Below are positions 14,095-17,501 of a stretch of 17,501 nucleotides of DNA, one piece after another; positions within the stretch are counted from its first letter, which is position 1; each line of letters begins with the position of its first letter. Position numbers and translations under genes: made by a program. Below the pieces are notes generated by a model. It saw only the letters and a list, made by a program, of their open reading frames with translations. It had not been told where the DNA came from and did not search any database. The DNA comes from Candidatus Aerophobota bacterium (lineage in GTDB: Bacteria; Aerophobota; Aerophobia; Aerophobales; JAGHCO01): NCBI GenBank assembly GCA_021160405.1, contig JAGHCO010000253.1, positions 1 through 17,501 of the forward strand. Direction: 5' to 3'.

Positions 14095-15257
14095 GAAAAA
14101 CTTCAGCAAAATTTTTGAAACCTTTAGGAAAAAGTTTTTTATCGGTAATAGGAACAGCTATTTTCTTTATCCTAATTAGCCAAACTTTTGGAGAAGCAAA
14201 GCTAATTATCCTCCCTTCACGAGAATCTGTTAGTGTAAAACTAAAGGGAAATGGGCAAGCTCTTGTTCAGGAAAAACGCTATCTTGAGCTTACCCTCGGG
14301 ATAAATGAGGTTAATTTTAGCTGGGAAAAGGCGAGAATTAATCCAGATTCAGTTAAAATTTGTTTCCTGCAGGAACCAGAAAAAGTAAGTATCTTAAGGG
14401 AAATCTCCTCTTTAAATCAGCCATCTTCCCTTATCTGGGAAATTGATAGTGTAAAGGAAGGTAAAGAACTATCACAGCTCTCCTACCTTTTAAGTGGTTG
14501 GATAAGCTATGATCAGTATCGAGCTAAGGTAAATGAGAGGGAAGATAAAATTTCTCTTGAAGCTTATTTTACCATTTGCAATGAAAGTGGGGAGGATTTT
14601 AAGAAAGTGGACCTTTTTAGTGAGGATAAAACTCACTGGCAAACAGATATAAAAAATAGGGAAGAGAAAAGATTACCTCATTTTAAAGTGGAAAGTATCC
14701 CCTTACGAAAAATATATATCTTTGATAAGGAAAAATGGGGAGATAAGGTAGCTTTGCTGTATCAATTCTTTAATGGCAAAGGCTCTCCCTTAAATAGAGA
14801 TTTTATTCCTTCAGGAAAGGTGAGAATTTACCAGGAGAAGGGGGGAGAGTTAAGTTTTTTAGGAGAGGGTGAAATTAAGAAAACACCCTCAAATCAAGAG
14901 TTGAGACTATATGTGGGAAAGGTTCAAGATATTCAGATAAAAAAAGAGATGCTGGAATTTAAAAAAATAAATATAAGGAGAAATGAGAGAGGGATTATTC
15001 AAGTTTACGACACTGAGGAAGGATATGAGATTACCTTAAAAAATTTAAAAGAAAAACAGATAAAAGTTGAGGTAAGAGAGCACATTCCCGATAGCTGGGA
15101 GATGCTTATCTCCCAGCCAGAGGAGTATATTAAGGAAGATGCTCACCTTATTAAGTATGAGATAGAGGTTCCCCCTAAGGGAGAAAGAAAAATATACTAC
15201 CAGATTACCCGTAAAAATTTGCTTCCCCGCCAGATTATAAAACCTTTAATATATTAA
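14091..15257 (+). CDS. Exported DUF4139-like protein, second of tandem pair
   Basis: The 388-residue protein has a longer signal or anchor region (hydrophobic residues about 16-33, SVIGTAIFFILISQTFG, then EA before KLIIL). Matches with the preceding protein include QEKRYLELTLGINEVNFSW against REQHYLNLKVGLNEVQFSW, INPDSVKI against IDSSSIKL, LSYLLSGWISYDQYRAKVN against ISYFTSGLFWEAGYDAEVN, the ESGEDFKKV/KSGKDYRKA segment, and the closing EVPPKGERKIYYQI against DIPAKGEKEIAYHI. It lacks the Lys/Glu-rich insert that the first copy carries at about 177-205. It begins at the ATGA overlap, so the two are made together and may form a heteromer in the envelope. Function is unknown. It is followed by repeats without a clear terminator. 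Confidence 0.8.
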   Translation: MRKTSAKFLKPLGKSFLSVIGTAIFFILISQTFGEAKLIILPSRESVSVKLKGNGQALVQEKRYLELTLGINEVNFSWEKARINPDSVKICFLQEPEKVSILREISSLNQPSSLIWEIDSVKEGKELSQLSYLLSGWISYDQYRAKVNEREDKISLEAYFTICNESGEDFKKVDLFSEDKTHWQTDIKNREEKRLPHFKVESIPLRKIYIFDKEKWGDKVALLYQFFNGKGSPLNRDFIPSGKVRIYQEKGGELSFLGEGEIKKTPSNQELRLYVGKVQDIQIKKEMLEFKKINIRRNERGIIQVYDTEEGYEITLKNLKEKQIKVEVREHIPDSWEMLISQPEEYIKEDAHLIKYEIEVPPKGERKIYYQITRKNLLPRQIIKPLIY

Positions 15258-15280
15258 AGAGGCAAGGGCAAATCGGTAAT

Positions 15281-15363
15281 ATGTAGTATGTAATGCGTAA
15301 AAGCGTTAATGGGTAGATGGGTAAAAGAGGTAAAAGGCTAACGTGTTAACGAGACAAACGAGG
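15281..15363. repeat. Degenerate 8-base intergenic repeats, second copy
   Basis: Units such as GCGTAAAA, GCGTTAAT, GGGTAGAT, GGGTAAAA and GAGGTAAAA follow one another, ending in GTTAACGAGACAAACGA (15345-15361). AATGCGTAAAAG (15292-15303) is identical to 9607-9618, and the end matches 9642-9658 at 15 of 17 positions. The same family therefore occurs at two places. Its last bases (GAGG) act as ribosome-binding site for the next gene. Confidence 0.55.
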
Positions 15364-15365
15364 AA

Positions 15366-16022
15366 ATGCAAGATTTAATTTCTGAATATTTAGAAGTTGT
15401 GAGGCTTTTTCGTCGCTATCTTGAGGAAAAAAGAGGAATGGAGAAAAGAGAAAAAAAACAGGACCCTCAAGTTCTTCTGGAGAATTTTTATCAGAGTATG
15501 AAGAACTGTAAACTCTGCAATTTATATAAGACCAGAACAAATATAGTTTTTGGGGAAGGGAATCCTCGGGCACCATTAATGCTGGTTGGAGAGGCTCCGG
15601 GAAGAGACGAAGATTTAAGAGGAAAGCCTTTTGTAGGAGCAGCAGGTCAACTTTTAAGGGAAAGCCTTAAAAAAGAGGGCATCTCTAACGATAAGATTTA
15701 CATTGCCAATGTTATTAAGTGTCGTCCTCCCGGTAACCGAGACCCAAAACCTGAGGAAATTTCTGCTTGCCTTCCTTACCTGAGAGAGCAGATAAAAATT
15801 ATTAATCCCAAAATTATCTGCACTCTGGGAAAATTTTCCACTCAGGTTCTTTTAAATACTATCCAGGGTATCACTCGTCTTCGAGGAAAAGTTTATCAAC
15901 TTAACGATACCACGATAATTATCCCTACATTTCATCCCGCTGCCCTTATCTATAGAGCACCGTGGAAGGCTACATTCCAAGAAGACCTCAAATTGGTGAA
16001 GAGGAATCTGGATAATCTGTAG
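15366..16022 (+). CDS. Type IV (family 4) uracil-DNA glycosylase with Fe-S cluster
   Basis: The enzyme removes uracil from DNA at the start of base-excision repair. In this 218-residue protein, motif A is VGEAPGRDEDLRGKPFVGAA (74-93) and motif B is HPAAL (190-194). Four cysteines at family positions, C48 and C51 (NCKLCNLYKTRT), C119 (VIKCRPPGNRDP) and C135 (SACLPYL), hold the 4Fe-4S cluster. The N-terminal helix (LISEYLEVVRLFRRYLEE) is normal for many bacterial members, which supports the first ATG. GAGG precedes it closely; a second ATG at residue 25 also has a purine-rich leader and cannot be excluded. The gene ends 1 base before a long palindrome. PolX in the same window gives a second repair enzyme for the same pathway, but in another operon. 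Confidence 0.95.
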   Translation: MQDLISEYLEVVRLFRRYLEEKRGMEKREKKQDPQVLLENFYQSMKNCKLCNLYKTRTNIVFGEGNPRAPLMLVGEAPGRDEDLRGKPFVGAAGQLLRESLKKEGISNDKIYIANVIKCRPPGNRDPKPEEISACLPYLREQIKIINPKIICTLGKFSTQVLLNTIQGITRLRGKVYQLNDTTIIIPTFHPAALIYRAPWKATFQEDLKLVKRNLDNL

Positions 16023-16023
16023 A

Positions 16024-16078
16024 AAAAAAGGGGACAGGCTACTTTTTTTTCAAAAAAAAGTAGCCTGTCCCCTTTTTT
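16024..16078. terminator. Perfect 27-base-arm palindrome, likely bidirectional terminator and REP-like element
   Basis: The arms AAAAAAGGGGACAGGCTAC plus T8, and A8 plus GTAGCCTGTCCCC plus T6, are perfect reverse complements around a single C (16051). The palindrome covers nearly all of the 61 bases between two convergent genes. On either strand a GC-containing stem is followed by a T run, the form of an intrinsic terminator. GGGG-N-C-R-GG at the arm start is shared with the element at 5728-5822. Such GGGGACAGGCTAC palindromes are often seen as dispersed repeats linked to REP-associated transposases. Confidence 0.85.
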
Positions 16079-16083
16079 CTTTT

Positions 16084-17501
16084 TTATTTAGGAAGGGTAA
16101 ATGTGAATTTGCTTCCCTTCCCCATCTTTGATTCTATCCATATCTTGCCTTTATGTTTTTGAACAATTTCCTTGCAGATAGAAAGCCCAAGTCCTGTTCC
16201 TTTCCACTTATTAGTTCCAGAATCTATCCTGGCAAATTTTTCAAATACTCTATCAAGTTTATCTCGAGGAATACCAATCCCTGTATCAGAAACACTCACC
16301 TTTACAAGATTTTCTTTATCTTCTATTTTGACGGTTACGGTCCCTCCAGGGCTAAATTTAATTGCATTTGAGAGAAGGTTACGGATCACCTGAGAAAATT
16401 TATCACCATCTACCCAGATTTTAACCTCCCTTCTAGGAAAATCTTCCTTAAGGTTTACCTTATTTTCTTTAGCAAAGCTTTGAATTTCCTCTATAGCTTT
16501 ATGTGTTGCAGATACCAAATCTGTTAATTCTTTCTTTATTTTAACTTTACCTAATTTTATCCTTTGTAAATCTAAAAAATCATTGATGAGATTAATTAAT
16601 CGAGTAGTATTTCTCTCACAGATAGAAAGAATTTCTCGAGCCTTATCATCAATAGAGCCAGATATTCCTTTAAGGATAATATCGACCGATCCCTTAATTG
16701 AAGTTAGAGGAGTTCTAAACTCATGGGAAACAGTGGACATAAAATCGTCCTTCATCTTGTCAAGCTCGAGTAGCTTTTCGTTAGTTAACCTTAATTTCTC
16801 ATTCTGGTTCCTTATCTTATCCTCCAGTTTTTTGATTTCAGTAATATCTCGAGAGATACCTATAGTTCCTATTATCTTACCCTTATCATTATACCAGGGT
16901 ATCTTAGTGACAGATACCCAATGCTTTGTTCCATCAAAGTAAGTTAATTTCTCTATTTTATCTTTGATAGGTTTGCCTGTTTTCATTACCCAACTATCAT
17001 CTGCAAAGCATTTTTTAGCTTCATCTTCTGGATAAAAGTCAAAGTCAGTTTTTCCAATCATATTTTCAGGAATAGTGCCCGATATCTTAGCTCTTGCTTT
17101 ATTAACTCTCACAAATCGATTTTTAGTATTTTTAAAATATATAAGATCCGGCATATTATCCATAAGCGCCTGGAATAAGTTATGCTCGTAAATTAGATTC
17201 TCTTCAGCTTTCTTCTGAGAAGTGATATCTTTATCTGCACCCCTGTAGCCTATAAAATTATTCTCATCATCAAAAATAGGAACACCATTGGAAAGTAAGC
17301 AAATTCTTCTTCCATCCTTTGAAATATTCCAGTTCTCAAGATTTACAATAGGTTTTTTCTCTGCTACAATATTTTTAAATATCTTCTTAACTCTTAATGC
17401 TTCTTCTTTATCCATAAAATCAAATGGCGTTTTACCCACTATTTCTTCTTGAGTGTAACCTAAGACTTTCTCTACCTTGTATGAACAGTAAGTATAAGTA
17501 C
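16084..17501 (-). CDS. PAS-domain sensor histidine kinase, 5' end cut by window edge
   Basis: The frame is open to the right edge: codons before the GTG at 17437-17439 read CSYKVEKVLGYTQEEIVGKT, the usual beginning of a PAS domain, so the real start lies outside. About 471 residues are visible: PAS 1 (partial) with PAC ending YRGADKDIT, PAS 2 (DNMPDLIYFKNT to GTIGISRDIT), a coiled coil (KLEDKIRNQNEKLRLTNEKL), the dimerisation/phosphoacceptor domain with VSHEFRTPLTSIKG, and the ATPase domain with N box VIRNLLSNAIKFSPGG, G1 DTGIGIP, F box FEKFARID and G2 GTGLGLSI. The catalytic set is complete. No membrane segment is visible, but one could lie upstream. The signal and response regulator are not visible. 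The gene ends 5 bases from a palindromic terminator shared with the convergent gene. Confidence 0.95.
   Translation of the reverse strand, partial: TYTYCSYKVEKVLGYTQEEIVGKTPFDFMDKEEALRVKKIFKNIVAEKKPIVNLENWNISKDGRRICLLSNGVPIFDDENNFIGYRGADKDITSQKKAEENLIYEHNLFQALMDNMPDLIYFKNTKNRFVRVNKARAKISGTIPENMIGKTDFDFYPEDEAKKCFADDSWVMKTGKPIKDKIEKLTYFDGTKHWVSVTKIPWYNDKGKIIGTIGISRDITEIKKLEDKIRNQNEKLRLTNEKLLELDKMKDDFMSTVSHEFRTPLTSIKGSVDIILKGISGSIDDKAREILSICERNTTRLINLINDFLDLQRIKLGKVKIKKELTDLVSATHKAIEEIQSFAKENKVNLKEDFPRREVKIWVDGDKFSQVIRNLLSNAIKFSPGGTVTVKIEDKENLVKVSVSDTGIGIPRDKLDRVFEKFARIDSGTNKWKGTGLGLSICKEIVQKHKGKIWIESKMGKGSKFTFTLPK

Noticed and set aside
16153..16942. Three plus-strand open frames opposite the histidine kinase
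   Set aside because: They are antisense shadows of the conserved kinase and PAS domains; Ser/Phe-rich composition is typical of reverse translation of AT-rich genes.

Overview
The window is AT-rich, densely packed bacterial chromosome. Gene content is mostly housekeeping: leucine synthesis, a tRNA synthetase, an FtsZ-family protein, RNase PH, the RdgB and CoaE domains, and DNA repair. Type IV uracil-DNA glycosylase, PolX with a PHP domain, DUF4139 proteins, GGGG-headed intergenic palindromes and degenerate short repeats are all common in genomes of little-studied or uncultured lineages. I cannot name a phylum from the sequence. There is no phage, plasmid, CRISPR or transposase gene, and no tRNA or rRNA gene that I can see.

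Layout. (1) 1-3980, minus strand: a sugar-catabolic cassette with a near-consensus promoter, a LacI-type repressor, a cytoplasmic GH2 beta-mannosidase-like enzyme, about 200 bases of decayed coding sequence, and a sugar-phosphate isomerase/epimerase cut by the left edge. (2) 3992-12336, minus strand: a long, tightly spaced housekeeping run reading leuA, pheS, an ftsZ-like gene, a DUF2273 membrane protein, a fumarase beta subunit, rph, an rdgB-coaE fusion with a frameshift, and polX. A clear promoter lies before leuA. Two repeat elements interrupt the run, one between pheS and the ftsZ-like gene and one between coaE and polX. (3) 12389-16022, plus strand: a divergent unit with a small membrane-anchored protein, two exported DUF4139 paralogues joined by a 4-base overlap, and a type IV uracil-DNA glycosylase. 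(4) 16024-16078: a perfect palindrome filling the gap between convergent genes. (5) 16084-17501, minus strand: a PAS-PAS histidine kinase cut by the right edge.

The points most worth a second look are: the RdgB-CoaE fusion broken at an A6 run that is also a possible -1 slippery heptamer; the FtsZ homologue with an altered GTP-binding signature; the palindromic element that supplies the last codons of coaE; the tandem DUF4139 proteins with their small membrane partner; and the decayed reading frame after the GH2 gene. pheS and the fumarase beta gene both lack their usual partner subunit here.
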